64,000 nt of DNA from Rheinheimera texasensis DSM 17496. GTDB lineage: Bacteria > Pseudomonadota > Gammaproteobacteria > Enterobacterales > Alteromonadaceae. The notes below the pieces were generated by a model. The model saw only the letters and a program-made list of their open reading frames with translations, ran no database searches and had not been told where the DNA came from. The stretch is taken from positions 41,741-105,740 of the forward strand of contig NZ_KL544005.1 in NCBI RefSeq assembly GCF_000711985.1, read 5' to 3'. How positions within the stretch are numbered: the stretch's first letter is position 1; each line of letters starts with the position of its first letter. Both the position numbers and the translations under genes were made by a program. Below, piece by piece: positions 1 through 11,696 of this stretch.

Positions 1-95
1 TGCTCCTGCAGTTTTTTATGCGCTGCCATCCATGGCGCTCACCTTTCAGGCCAACGCTTGGCGTTGTTAAAAACTGCTCCTGCAGTTTTTTATGC
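1..95. repeat. Structured intergenic repeat, two copies of a 21-bp unit
   Basis: The same 21 bases (TGCTCCTGCAG followed by a T-run and ATGC) occur at 1-21 and 75-95, 74 bp apart. The spacer holds another small hairpin (CAACGC 52-57 paired with GCGTTG 61-66). The left copy touches the window edge, so the array may extend further. It looks like a REP-type or terminator-derived repeat, but the family is not identified. Confidence 0.5.
69..92 (-). terminator. Hairpin at the end of the STAS-like gene
   Basis: A 9-bp perfect stem (AAAAACTGC 69-77 with GCAGTTTTT 82-90, loop TCCT) overlaps the TAA stop of the minus-strand gene. A-runs and T-runs flank it on both sides, so it could terminate transcription in either direction. 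Confidence 0.5.
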
Positions 96-518
96 CTGCG
101 AAATGGCTTGTGGTTTCGTAGGCTGAACAAAACCCGCAACCATTAAATTCTGCCGGGCTTCTTCATCAGTACCTGCGCGTTGACGCACCAGTGAACCAGG
201 CAGGTCGACCGACGTTGCTTTGACGAACTGCCAGCCTACCAGATGATCGGCTGGCACCAATGCAATCACATGCGCCAGTTGATGAGCCAGACACCATTCG
301 CTGTTATCCAACGCCGCCGCAAAAATCTCCGAAGGGCTAGCCTGCCATTGCCGGACGTCCAATACCAACGCCCAGGGCTTATCAATCACTGGCGCAACCA
401 CCAGACGGAATGCCCGGACATAATCTTCCACATCACGGATAGTCCACACGCCAAAGGCCCGTACCCACAAGGTCTGATCTTCAAGTACCAATTCAAACGC
501 GGGATGATTACTTCTCAT
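90..518 (-). CDS. STAS/SpoIIAA-like hypothetical protein
   Basis: This is a soluble 142-residue protein without signal peptide or membrane segments. It alternates predicted strands and helices (FGVWTIRDVEDYV, WALVLDVRQW, HVIALVPAD), a pattern like STAS or SpoIIAA-like domains, but no residue clearly defines a phosphorylation site. The start has a good ribosome binding site (GGAG about 6 nt upstream). It lies downstream of greA, separated from it by the greA terminator, so it is probably transcribed alone. The fold assignment is an impression and the function is unknown. Confidence 0.6.
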   Translation of the reverse strand: MRSNHPAFELVLEDQTLWVRAFGVWTIRDVEDYVRAFRLVVAPVIDKPWALVLDVRQWQASPSEIFAAALDNSEWCLAHQLAHVIALVPADHLVGWQFVKATSVDLPGSLVRQRAGTDEEARQNLMVAGFVQPTKPQAISQA

Positions 519-597
519 CTGAGGCTCCGAGGGACATCAGCAGGTGCAATGGCTGTTAAGCTGTTATTAAACCACAGTCCCATTCGATAAAAATAAC

Positions 598-621
598 AAA
601 AGCGGCCGAAGCCGCTTTTTT
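598..621 (-). terminator. greA rho-independent terminator
   Basis: The stem AAAAGCGGC (598-606) pairs with GCCGCTTTT (from 611) around a CGAA/TTCG tetraloop. On the minus strand a T-run follows. It sits 28 bp after the greA stop and closes the dapB/carAB-greA side. Confidence 0.85.
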
Positions 622-648
622 CAACTGAATTTAAGACCAAAGTCTTAT

Positions 649-1121
649 TCAGAGATATTGCACGTCAGTGATTTCAAACTCAACCACGCCAGAGGGTGTG
701 GTGATATTCACCACATCATCCTGGTTCTTGCCTATCAGGCCACGGGCAATCGGCGAATTGACTGAAATCAGATTGTTCTTGATATCAGCTTCATCATCGC
801 CAACGATTTTGTAGGTGACTTCTTCCTCTGAATCCAGATTCAGAATGGTCACAGTCGAGCCGAAAATCACTTTGCCGTTGTTGGTCAGCTTACTGATATC
901 GATGATCTGTGCGTTCGACAGTTTGCCTTCAATATCCTGAATACGGCCTTCACAAAACCCTTGTGCTTCACGGGCGGCATGGTATTCCGCATTTTCTTTC
1001 AGATCACCATGCTCACGCGCTTCGGCAATGGCTTCGATAATCGCCGGCCGCTTCACTGTTTTCAGTTCATGCAGTTCATCACGCAGACGCTGCGCGCCTT
1101 GAACTGTCATCGGGATTTGAC

Positions 1122-1125
<4 letters not shown>
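649..1125 (-). CDS. greA: Transcription elongation factor GreA
   Basis: GreA rescues backtracked RNA polymerase by stimulating cleavage of the nascent transcript. The 158-residue protein has the usual length. Its N-terminal coiled coil carries the acidic tip ([19 protein letters not shown], about residues 36-54). The C-terminal FKBP-like domain ends in PSGVVEFEI. The ATG overlaps the carB stop by 4 nt (ATGA), with GAGAG upstream inside carB, so translation is probably coupled to carB. A terminator follows. The assignment is secure. Confidence 0.97.
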
Positions 1126-4343
<3,218 letters not shown>

Positions 4344-4361
4344 AGCTCTGTCAATCCTGGC

Positions 4362-5492
4362 TTATTTGGCGTTACGCTGTTGCATCAGTGTGATGAAGTG
4401 GTCAAATAATTCACTGGCCTCATGCGGGCCCGGACTAGCTTCCGGGTGCCCCTGAAAACTGAACGCCGGCTTATCCGTACGGTGAATGCCCTGCAGTGAA
4501 CCATCAAACAGTGACTTGTGCGTGGCGCGTAAATTGGCCGGCAGTGTCGCTTCATCAACGGCGAAGCCGTGGTTTTGCGCCGTGATCAGCACTTTTTTGC
4601 TGTCGAGGTTTTGCACCGGATGGTTACCACCATGGTGACCAAACTTCATCTTCAGGGTTTTTGCCCCACTGGCGAGTGCCAGCAGTTGGTGACCGAGGCA
4701 AATACCAAACACCGGAATATCGGTTTCGAGGAAAGATTTAATAGCTTCAATGGCATATGTACAAGGTGCCGGGTCGCCAGGGCCGTTGGACAGAAAGATA
4801 CCATCTGGATTCAGCGCTAACACTTCTGCAGCAGGAGTTTGCGCCGGAACCACAGTTAAACGACAGCCGCGGTCAACCAACATACGTAGAATATTGCGTT
4901 TCACACCAAAATCATAAGCAACGACGTGAAATACTGACTCAGGTGCAGCACGGTGACCTTGTCCAAGCGCCCAGCTGCCTTCACTGAAGCTGTACGGCGC
5001 TTTAACCGTCACTTCTTTGGCCAGATCCATGCCGGACAAACCAGGGAAGCTACGCGCCAGTTCCAGTGCCTTCGCTTCATCAATATCACCAGCCATCAGA
5101 CAGCCGTTTTGTGCGCCTTTTTCACGCAGGATGCGGGTCAGTTTACGGGTATCAATATCGGCGATGCCGAGGACGTTGTGATCTTTGAGGTATTGACTAA
5201 GGGAACGTTGATTGCGGAAATTAGAAGCGAGAAGCGGAAGGTCACGAATAATCAGGCCTTTAGCCCATACTCTGCCGGATTCCTCATCTTCATCATTGGT
5301 GCCGGTATTACCAATGTGGGGATAGGTCAAAGTGACCATTTGTTCTGCATACGAAGGGTCGGTCAGGATCTCCTGATACCCGGTCATAGAAGTATTAAAT
5401 ACCACTTCACCAACCGACACACCTTCAGCGCCAATGGCTGTACCACGAAATACGGTGCCGTCTTCCAGTACGAGCAGGGCGGACTTAGTCAA
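4362..5492 (-). CDS. carA: Carbamoyl-phosphate synthase small subunit (TTG start)
   Basis: CarA is the glutaminase subunit that delivers ammonia to CarB. The class I amidotransferase domain shows the nucleophile motif GICLGHQ and the GHPEASPG triad region. I start it at the TTG at 5492 ([12 protein letters not shown], 376 residues) because GGAGG lies 5 nt upstream and the sequence then aligns with the family start. The open frame continues 17 codons further to a GTG at 5543, but those codons run through a terminator hairpin. The E. coli carA also uses TTG. carB follows after 18 nt. Confidence 0.96.
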   Translation of the reverse strand: MTKSALLVLEDGTVFRGTAIGAEGVSVGEVVFNTSMTGYQEILTDPSYAEQMVTLTYPHIGNTGTNDEDEESGRVWAKGLIIRDLPLLASNFRNQRSLSQYLKDHNVLGIADIDTRKLTRILREKGAQNGCLMAGDIDEAKALELARSFPGLSGMDLAKEVTVKAPYSFSEGSWALGQGHRAAPESVFHVVAYDFGVKRNILRMLVDRGCRLTVVPAQTPAAEVLALNPDGIFLSNGPGDPAPCTYAIEAIKSFLETDIPVFGICLGHQLLALASGAKTLKMKFGHHGGNHPVQNLDSKKVLITAQNHGFAVDEATLPANLRATHKSLFDGSLQGIHRTDKPAFSFQGHPEASPGPHEASELFDHFITLMQQRNAK

Positions 5493-5509
5493 GATAACCT
5501 CCAAACAGC

Positions 5510-5550
5510 AAAAAACGGGCGTAAAATGCTGCTGTTTTACCACCCGTTTT
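5510..5550 (-). promoter_or_regulatory. Terminator-like hairpin in the carA leader (putative attenuator)
   Basis: On the minus strand AAAACGGG (5550-5543) pairs with CCCGTTTT (5519-5512), and an inner GTAAAA/TTTTAC stem (5540-5535 with 5526-5521) stacks inside it. Six T residues follow (5515-5510). The T-run ends 7 nt before the carA Shine-Dalgarno at 5498-5502. No gene ends upstream in this direction except dapB, about 140 bp away, so it is either the dapB terminator or a carA attenuator. Confidence 0.6.
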
Positions 5551-5594
5551 GACCCAGAAATTGTGTACTCAGTTCTGCCTAGGCAAACCTGCTT

Positions 5595-5624
5595 ATTCTA
5601 GGCTATTTGCGCTCTTTGGTCTAA
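5595..5624 (-). promoter_or_regulatory. Possible carA promoter
   Basis: TTAGAC (5624-5619) and TAGAAT (5600-5595) are spaced by 18 nt on the minus strand, about 100 bp before the carA TTG. A transcript starting near 5588 would include the leader hairpin. No clear ArgR box was recognised. The match is moderate. Confidence 0.4.
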
Positions 5625-5689
5625 CTATTTTTTGGATTTTTGCGAAAATAACGGCTTTATCACAAATTTGCGCTAAAAAAGCCAAAAAT

Positions 5690-6499
5690 CTATGTTAAGT
5701 CAGCCAAACCCAACACTTGTTGCATAGAATAAAGTCCAAGCTGTTGATTTTTCAACCACAAGGCCGCGCGCAACGCACCTTGGGCAAAAGTGTTACGGCT
5801 GGATGCTTTGTGAGTGATTTCCAGACGTTCCCCCAGGTCCGCAAAGAGTGCGGTATGGTCGCCAATGATGTCGCCGCCACGCACTGTGGCAAAGCCGATA
5901 GTCTGTTGATCGCGCTCGCCAGTGATGCCTTCGCGGCCATACACAGCGCATTCTTTTAAGTCCCGGCCTATGGCTTTGGCAATGCTGTTGCCGATGGCAA
6001 GCGCTGTACCGCTCGGCGCGTCCTTTTTAAACCTATGGTGGGCTTCAATGATTTCAATATCAGCACTCTGCCCCATCACTCTTGCGGCGGTTTGCACCAG
6101 ATGCAGCAGCAAATTGACGCCAACGCTCATATTCGGCGCCCAGACGATCGGGATAACCTTACTCGCAGCCTGAACCTCGGCATACTGTGCATCCGTCAGC
6201 CCCGTCACGCCAATCACCATGGCTTTTTTCGCCGCGACCGCCAGTTTCAGATGGGCCAGCATCGCTTCCGGCATGGTGAAATCAACCCAAACATCGGCTG
6301 TTTCTACTGCTGCGAGGCTGGTTTCCGTTAGCGCCAGCTGTAATTTACCGCAACCTGCCAGTTCGCCGGCATCTGTGCCGATAAGCTCAGAGCCAGCACG
6401 CACTGTAGCGGCAGTCAGGTTTAACTGTTGTTCTTTTGCCACTGTCACTAAAGCGCGGCCCATGCGGCCATTGGCGCCAAAGATGCCAATCGAGGTCAT
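5690..6499 (-). CDS. dapB: 4-hydroxy-tetrahydrodipicolinate reductase
   Basis: DapB carries out the second committed step of the lysine and meso-diaminopimelate pathway, reducing hydroxy-tetrahydrodipicolinate with NAD(P)H. The 269 residues are the typical length. The Rossmann motif [11 protein letters not shown] (residues 8-18) and the active-site stretch [16 protein letters not shown] (about 152-167) with its catalytic His and Lys are present. The start has GGA about 8 nt upstream. It precedes carA, as in many gammaproteobacteria. Confidence 0.97.
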   Translation of the reverse strand: MTSIGIFGANGRMGRALVTVAKEQQLNLTAATVRAGSELIGTDAGELAGCGKLQLALTETSLAAVETADVWVDFTMPEAMLAHLKLAVAAKKAMVIGVTGLTDAQYAEVQAASKVIPIVWAPNMSVGVNLLLHLVQTAARVMGQSADIEIIEAHHRFKKDAPSGTALAIGNSIAKAIGRDLKECAVYGREGITGERDQQTIGFATVRGGDIIGDHTALFADLGERLEITHKASSRNTFAQGALRAALWLKNQQLGLYSMQQVLGLADLT

Positions 6500-6654
6500 T
6501 TGTGAATTCCTGTATCGCCAAAATGGCAGTCCAGACCGCCATATTTAAAAAAGTGGCTTATTAAAGCAAAAAATTGCCGGCGGCTCTAATCAAATTTGCT
6601 GCCTTGTTCTGTAAAAGCTGCGCAGACGCTTTAACTACGACCTCTGTCATTTTC

Positions 6655-6682
6655 AAAAAAAACGCACCCCGAAGGGTGCGTA
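6655..6682 (-). terminator. Terminator after the sugar kinase gene
   Basis: The stem CGCACCC (6663-6669) pairs with GGGTGCG (6674-6680) around CGAA. Eight A on the plus strand (6655-6662) become a T-run on the minus strand. It lies about 70 bp after the kinase stop. The rest of 6500-6754 shows no gene. Confidence 0.85.
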
Positions 6683-6754
6683 AGTCAGACAACAACATCC
6701 ACTCAGTCGGTGTATCGGTCTGTTTAGTTGTAACGAATTCGCCAAAAGCGCAAT

Positions 6755-7840
6755 TTATTTCAGCAGAGGCTGCAATTGGGCCTGTTGCGCCAATAAATCC
6801 AGATACAAACGCAGTTGGTTTTCGGCACGCTGTAAATTGTGATTTGGCCTGTGCACGGCGAAATAACAATCGCCGTTTAAATGGTCAGCCAAAAAGCGGA
6901 TGCCAATCATCAGACACATCACTTTGGCACCAAGCCACAGGCTTTGCCGCTCTGCAGGCGTGATAATACCGGCAAGACCTTGCAGATAACCTTGCGCTAA
7001 CGCAGTGAAAATCTCCGGACGAATACGCACTGCTGCCGGATTTAACGAATCTTCCGGTTCCGGCGAGCAGCAGGTGCGCACCATATCGCCAAAATCAAAT
7101 AACCAGTACCCTGGCATACAGGTATCCAAATCGATAGCAGCAATACCGCGACCCTCTGCGTCCGAATACAGCATGTTGTTGATTTTGGTATCGTTGTGAC
7201 ACACCCGTCGTGGCAGCTCAGCACATACAGCTTCGAGTTCTGCCACCAGAGTGCGCTGCGACAGACAATAATTCAGTAAATCCTGACAACCACTAAGCCG
7301 GCCGGCTTTGTTTTGCGAAGCCGCCTCATCAAGCTGCCGGAAGCGAAACGCCAGATTGTGAAAATCCGGAATAACGGTATGCAGCTCGTCGGCCGGAAAG
7401 TCGGCCAGTGCCGCGGCAAATTGGCCAAAAGTCAGTGCAGCGGCAAATGCCTGCTCTGCGGTGTCGACCACTTCGATACTGCGGCCGCCGTCAATAAAGG
7501 CCAAGGCGCGTAAATCTGCCTGTTCACCACTTAAATAACCACCATCCTGGCGAGGCTGCTGACGCAGGATCTGTAATGGATATTGGCCTTGTGCTTGTTT
7601 TTGTTCCAGATGCTGTTCAATCCGCAGCGCATTGTCGACCAGTTGCTGCGGCGACGGGAAAATCTGCGTATTGATTTGCTGCAGAATGAGCTTTTGCGTT
7701 GAATTTTCAATCAGATAAGTCCGATTGATATGGCCATTGCCAAATAAACGGACTGAAGCGTCCGGCGAAAACTGATAAGCCGCCAGCACATCGGCTGGCA
7801 ATAACGACGACACCGCAGCTGCGGCTGATTCAACTGACAT
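6755..7840 (-). CDS. Phosphotransferase (APH family), probable sugar 1-kinase
   Basis: This 361-residue enzyme has the aminoglycoside phosphotransferase/choline kinase fold. The catalytic loop reads VCHNDTKINNML (about residues 210-221) and the metal-binding segment AAIDLDTCMPGYWLFDFGD follows. The HNDTKxNN form is the one I associate with N-acetylhexosamine 1-kinase (NahK). I chose the ATG at 7840 (MSVESAAAA) because AGGTAAG lies upstream; a longer frame reaches 7867. The preceding gene is a sugar-phosphate nucleotidyltransferase, 58 nt away, so together they may activate a salvaged sugar to a nucleotide sugar. The exact substrate is unknown. Confidence 0.75.
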   Translation of the reverse strand: MSVESAAAAVSSLLPADVLAAYQFSPDASVRLFGNGHINRTYLIENSTQKLILQQINTQIFPSPQQLVDNALRIEQHLEQKQAQGQYPLQILRQQPRQDGGYLSGEQADLRALAFIDGGRSIEVVDTAEQAFAAALTFGQFAAALADFPADELHTVIPDFHNLAFRFRQLDEAASQNKAGRLSGCQDLLNYCLSQRTLVAELEAVCAELPRRVCHNDTKINNMLYSDAEGRGIAAIDLDTCMPGYWLFDFGDMVRTCCSPEPEDSLNPAAVRIRPEIFTALAQGYLQGLAGIITPAERQSLWLGAKVMCLMIGIRFLADHLNGDCYFAVHRPNHNLQRAENQLRLYLDLLAQQAQLQPLLK

Positions 7841-7898
7841 AGAACTTACCTGATTGACGGCCCACACAGAGTTTGAGCAAGCCGACTATTGTGCTTGA

Positions 7899-8765
7899 TT
7901 AGATTTTATTGTCAAAAAAACTGCCGAGCGCTGCCAAATCGGCCGGATAAGTGATCCCGCGCCATGCGTCGGTTGAGACCATCACAGCCAGCTGCTGGCC
8001 GTGCTGCAAGGCATCGTCTACCGCCACCGGCAAATAAGATTCCGCTTTTTCACCCGGGCCTGCCTGAAAAAATTGCCGGAGCTGTGTTTCCAGCCGCGTC
8101 AGCAAATTTGGGGTAAAGCCCCAGATATTCATCGATACCAGCTGTTGTCCGGACAATGGCCGGCGCACGCCTTGTTCGTCCAGCCCACTTAACACGCCAT
8201 CAGTGCCGGCATGGATCTCAGTCCATTCAGCGACCTTTAACAACTGCCCATTTTCAACCTGACAACAACCGCGGTTCACCCCGCCATGCTCCGACAAAGT
8301 CAGCGCCAGTGGATAAGCCACCATAGCCCAGCTGCTGGCTGGCGTAGAAAAATGATCTACTAACTGAAGCATCGCGTCGGCGCCGTAATAATCATCGGCG
8401 TTAATGACAATAAAAGGTTGTGTCAGCTGCCGGCGCGCTGACCAGACCGCATGAGCCGTACCCCAGGGTTTAGTTCTGGCCACAGTTGGCAAAACACAAT
8501 CTGCAGGGATGTCGTGAAGGTGCTGCACAACAAAATCAACTTTCAAATCAGCCGGTAAGGTCGGTAAAACCTGCTCGATAAACAATGCCTGTAAGTTCTG
8601 CCGGATCACCAGCACCAAATGGCGGATACCGGCGCGATAAGCGTCCATCACGCTGAAATACAACAGTGGCCGGCCGGTATTACCAACAGTCGCCAGCTGT
8701 TTGTCACCACCAAAACGACTGCCCATGCCACCCGCGAGTACTAATAATGAAACCGCTGCAGTCAT
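7899..8765 (-). CDS. Nucleotidyltransferase, probable sugar-1-phosphate activating enzyme
   Basis: The 288-residue protein is a GT-A-type nucleotidyltransferase. The N-terminal nucleotide loop LVLAGGMGSRFGGDKQ (residues 8-23) carries the GGxGSR signature, and VINADDYYG (about 119-127) carries the metal-binding Asp pair. It has no C-terminal left-handed helix of the GlmU type. The start has GGAG 8-9 nt upstream. It lies upstream of a NahK-like kinase on the same strand, which suggests consecutive steps: phosphorylation at C1, then transfer of a nucleoside monophosphate. Sugar and nucleotide specificity cannot be read from the sequence. Confidence 0.75.
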   Translation of the reverse strand: MTAAVSLLVLAGGMGSRFGGDKQLATVGNTGRPLLYFSVMDAYRAGIRHLVLVIRQNLQALFIEQVLPTLPADLKVDFVVQHLHDIPADCVLPTVARTKPWGTAHAVWSARRQLTQPFIVINADDYYGADAMLQLVDHFSTPASSWAMVAYPLALTLSEHGGVNRGCCQVENGQLLKVAEWTEIHAGTDGVLSGLDEQGVRRPLSGQQLVSMNIWGFTPNLLTRLETQLRQFFQAGPGEKAESYLPVAVDDALQHGQQLAVMVSTDAWRGITYPADLAALGSFFDNKI

Positions 8766-8785
8766 GACTGGTTTTCTCCTGCCTG

Positions 8786-8814
8786 AATAAAACAGCGCCG
8801 GCAGAGCCGGCGCT
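8786..8814 (-). terminator. Terminator after the YqhD-type gene
   Basis: The stem AGCGCCGGC (794-802 of the 8000s) pairs with GCCGGCGCT (806-814) around AGA. On the minus strand GTTTTATT follows. It separates the alcohol dehydrogenase gene from the nucleotidyltransferase gene. Confidence 0.75.
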
Positions 8815-8908
8815 TATTAACACTTTAACAACAATGTACCACAGTTACTATGCCATCGTCAGCTGACCAGGTGCGCGCAAATGCCATGCGCCATCAGCAG
8901 GTAAATGC

Positions 8909-10063
8909 TCAGAGTGCCCGCTGCAGAATTTGCGCGACCACGTCAGGCGTGATATCGCCATGTTCACCTAACCGCTCTGCTTTTAACTCGGTCAGTTTAG
9001 CGACAACAGCCGCTTTGGGATCCGCATTGATACCGTAATCGGCCAGTCGGGTCGGCACGCCCATTTGCTCAAAAAATGCCCGGGTATGGCTAATGGTTTC
9101 ATCAATCAGCCGCTCTTCATCCTGATGTTGCAGGTTAAATACACGGCGGCCGTATTGTAATAACTTCTCGCGCTTTTGCTCACGCTGTTGCTGCATCACG
9201 GCAGGCAGTACTATCGCCAGTGTCTGGGCGTGATCCAATCCGTATAAAGCGGTCAGCTGATGGCCAATCATATGCGTTGACCAGTCCTGCGGCACCCCAA
9301 CGCCAATCAGGCCATTGAGCGCCATTGTCGCAGTCCACATCAGATTGGCGCGGATATTGTAATCCTGCGGCGCTGCAATGGCTTTAGGGCCAAACTCCAG
9401 CAAGGTCAATAATAAGCCTTCAGCAAAACGGTCCTGTACCGCCGCCCCAACCGGATAAGTCAGATACTGCTCCATCACGTGGATATATGCGTCGACAACA
9501 CCGTTCGCCAGCTGTTTGGCCGGCAGCGAATAAGTCACAGTCGGGTCCAATACGGCAAACTGCGGATACACCAGCGGGCTGCCAAAGGACAATTTTTGCT
9601 GCGTAGCTTGTTTGGTGATGACGGCAAAACCATTGCTCTCAGAGCCAGTGGCCGGCAATGTCAGTACGCAGCCTAAAGCCACAGCTGCTTTTAACTTCAC
9701 CTGTTTACTGAGGATGTCCCAGCCTTCTCCGTCATAACGCGCCGCCGCAGCGATATATTTAGTACCATCAACCACGCTGCCACCGCCGACCGCCAGCAGG
9801 AAATCGATTTGCTCGGCATGTACCAGGGCCACTGCTTTGCTTAACGTCTCATAGCTTGGGTTCGGCTCAATACCGCCAAATTCAAATACCGTAAAATCCT
9901 TCAGCGCCGTTTTCACCTGGTCATACACGCCATTGTGTTTGATCGAGCCGCCGCCATAAGTCAGCAACACCCGGGCACCGGCAGGGACCAGCTGGCGCAA
10001 TTGGATGATTTGGCCTTCGCCAAACACAATACGGGTCGGATTCTGGAAGGTAAAATTCAGCAT
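8909..10063 (-). CDS. yqhD: Iron-type alcohol dehydrogenase, YqhD-like aldehyde reductase
   Basis: A 384-residue group III alcohol dehydrogenase close in length and sequence to E. coli YqhD, an NADPH-dependent reductase that detoxifies short aldehydes. GGGSVVDGTK (about residues 94-103) binds the cofactor. Metal ligands fit DAYIHVMEQ and the two His of HMIGHQLTALYGLDHAQ. I start at MLNFTFQNP (ATG 10063) because GGAG lies about 7 nt upstream; the open frame runs to 10132 but lacks family similarity there. No YqhC-type regulator is adjacent. The gene is followed by its own terminator. Confidence 0.88.
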   Translation of the reverse strand: MLNFTFQNPTRIVFGEGQIIQLRQLVPAGARVLLTYGGGSIKHNGVYDQVKTALKDFTVFEFGGIEPNPSYETLSKAVALVHAEQIDFLLAVGGGSVVDGTKYIAAAARYDGEGWDILSKQVKLKAAVALGCVLTLPATGSESNGFAVITKQATQQKLSFGSPLVYPQFAVLDPTVTYSLPAKQLANGVVDAYIHVMEQYLTYPVGAAVQDRFAEGLLLTLLEFGPKAIAAPQDYNIRANLMWTATMALNGLIGVGVPQDWSTHMIGHQLTALYGLDHAQTLAIVLPAVMQQQREQKREKLLQYGRRVFNLQHQDEERLIDETISHTRAFFEQMGVPTRLADYGINADPKAAVVAKLTELKAERLGEHGDITPDVVAQILQRAL

Positions 10064-10276
10064 AACGGGCTCCGGCAATGGTGAGATGAACTCAGTATTC
10101 AGCTGATATGGCCACCCCGTGATGGATTTCAAGGGAAAAAATTCGGCATTTGCGGCAAATTGCGGTAAAACATCGTTATAAGCAAGTCCTAATTCATATT
10201 GACAGGCCTTCTGGACGTCCTTATATTCCGCAAAATTATTAAAAACATAAAAGTAATTAAATTAACCAAGATTGTT

Positions 10277-10297
10277 CCGGTGTCAGCTTGACGCCGG
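10277..10297 (+). promoter_or_regulatory. Hairpin in the antiporter leader
   Basis: CCGGTGTCA (10277-10285) can pair with TGACGCCGG (10289-10297), with one G-T wobble and a 3-nt loop, ending 22 nt before the antiporter start. It may be a cis-regulatory element or chance. The rest of 10133-10276 is AT-rich and probably holds the divergent promoters. Confidence 0.3.
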
Positions 10298-10319
10298 CAT
10301 TTGAATACCGAGGTTTAGC

Positions 10320-11630
10320 ATGTCCGGATCTGCCGTCGGCGCCAAACGGTCTTTATTGCCGTTGTTGCTGTTTGTTTCATTATTTTTAGGCACTGGCCTC
10401 TACCTGCAAAGTCAGGGCGTGGCTTATGCGTTTTATCAGCTGCCCGGGCCCGTGGCGATACTGCCAGCCTTGGTGCTGGCTGTCTGGTTGCACCGCGCGC
10501 CACTGACCGAATCGATTGATTTGCTGGTCAAAGGTGCCGGCAACAGCAACATCATCACCATGTGTATCATCTATTTGCTGGCTGGTGCTTTTGCCACTGT
10601 CGCTCAGGCGACCGGCGGTGTGGATGCAGTGGTCAATGCCGGTTTAAGCCTGGTACCGGCCAGCCTGATTTTACCCGGTTTGTTTGTCATTTCTGCAGTC
10701 GTCGCCACCGCCATGGGCACCTCAATGGGCACTATCGGCGCTTTGGCACCTATAGCAGTAGGCCTGTCACAACAAGCACAAATTGAACCAGCCTTAATGG
10801 CGGGCGCTTTGTTAAGTGGCGCCATGTTTGGCGATAATTTATCAATTATCTCCGATACAACGATTGCGTCGACCCGCACCCAAGGCGCGGAAATGAAAGA
10901 TAAATTCCGTGAAAACCTGAAAATTGCCACGCCTGCCGCTGTTTTGACTGTGCTGTTATTTGCCGGCCTTGCAACCACAGATCAGGTGATTGAAGCCAAA
11001 GCCTTCAGCTGGAGCGGCGTGTTGCCTTATGCCGCCATTTTAATCCTGGCGATCGCCGGCATGAATGTTTTTGCCGTGTTGTTACTCGGCATCGTACTGG
11101 CGGCATTGCAAGGTGTGTTATTTGCCGATTATGCATTGGCAAACCTTGGCAAAGATATTTTTAAAGGCTTTGGCAGCATGCAGGAGATTTTCCTGCTGTC
11201 GATGTTTGTTGGTGCTTTGGGCGAATTTGTGAAGGCGCAGGGCGGCCTCGCCTGGATAGCAGGCCTCATTGATGGTCTGGCAAAACAACTGCGGCTGGCT
11301 GGCAATAAAGCCCAGCAGCTTGCGATTGCTGCGCTGGTGTTTATCAGTAACCTTTGTATTGCCAACAATACGGTGGCCATTGTGCTGGCTGCTGATGTCA
11401 GCCGTGACTTAGCACAGCATCATGATATCAGCCCAAGACGCAGCGCCAGCTTGCTCGATATCTTCTCTTGTATCAGTCAGGGGTTAGTGCCTTATGGTGC
11501 TCAGGCGTTGTTGCTGGGTGCCAGCTTCAGCTTATCGCCCTGGGATGTGGTGACGCAGAGTTATTACTGTTTGATTCTACTGCTAGTCGCGGTTGGCGTG
11601 ATCCTGTTGCGGCCGGCACGCGGCCGCTGA
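10320..11630 (+). CDS. nhaC: NhaC-family Na+/H+ antiporter
   Basis: The 436-residue protein has about 10-12 hydrophobic segments. It carries the family motif GAMFGDNLSIISDTT (about residues 163-177), typical of NhaC/MleN transporters that exchange sodium, with protons or organic anions, across the inner membrane. The start has GAGG 6 nt upstream. It stands alone, divergent from the YqhD-type gene and convergent with the M48 protease gene, with a shared terminator downstream. The substrate could be Na+/H+ alone or coupled to malate/lactate or an amino acid. Confidence 0.82.
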   Translation: MSGSAVGAKRSLLPLLLFVSLFLGTGLYLQSQGVAYAFYQLPGPVAILPALVLAVWLHRAPLTESIDLLVKGAGNSNIITMCIIYLLAGAFATVAQATGGVDAVVNAGLSLVPASLILPGLFVISAVVATAMGTSMGTIGALAPIAVGLSQQAQIEPALMAGALLSGAMFGDNLSIISDTTIASTRTQGAEMKDKFRENLKIATPAAVLTVLLFAGLATTDQVIEAKAFSWSGVLPYAAILILAIAGMNVFAVLLLGIVLAALQGVLFADYALANLGKDIFKGFGSMQEIFLLSMFVGALGEFVKAQGGLAWIAGLIDGLAKQLRLAGNKAQQLAIAALVFISNLCIANNTVAIVLAADVSRDLAQHHDISPRRSASLLDIFSCISQGLVPYGAQALLLGASFSLSPWDVVTQSYYCLILLLVAVGVILLRPARGR

Positions 11631-11651
11631 TAGTGTCGTTGCGTATAAAGT

Positions 11652-11680
11652 AAAAATCCCGCAGTTGCGGGATTTTCTAT
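11652..11680. terminator. Bidirectional terminator, antiporter / M48 protease
   Basis: An 11-bp perfect stem, AAAATCCCGCA (11653-11663) with TGCGGGATTTT (11666-11676), has A and T tails on both sides. It lies between convergent genes. Confidence 0.85.
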
Positions 11681-11696
11681 GCCTGAACACCAGGAC

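Noticed and set aside
4953-5552. 199-codon plus-strand frame opposite carA
   Set aside because: Antisense shadow of carA and its leader; no ribosome binding site and no recognisable domain.
5551-5689. ArgR boxes in the dapB-carA intergenic region
   Set aside because: AT-rich stretches are present, but no paired TGAATWWWWATTCA-like sites were recognisable by eye.
6561-6869. 102-codon minus-strand frame at the end of the kinase gene
   Set aside because: It overlaps the kinase coding end in another frame and runs through the terminator at 6655-6682.
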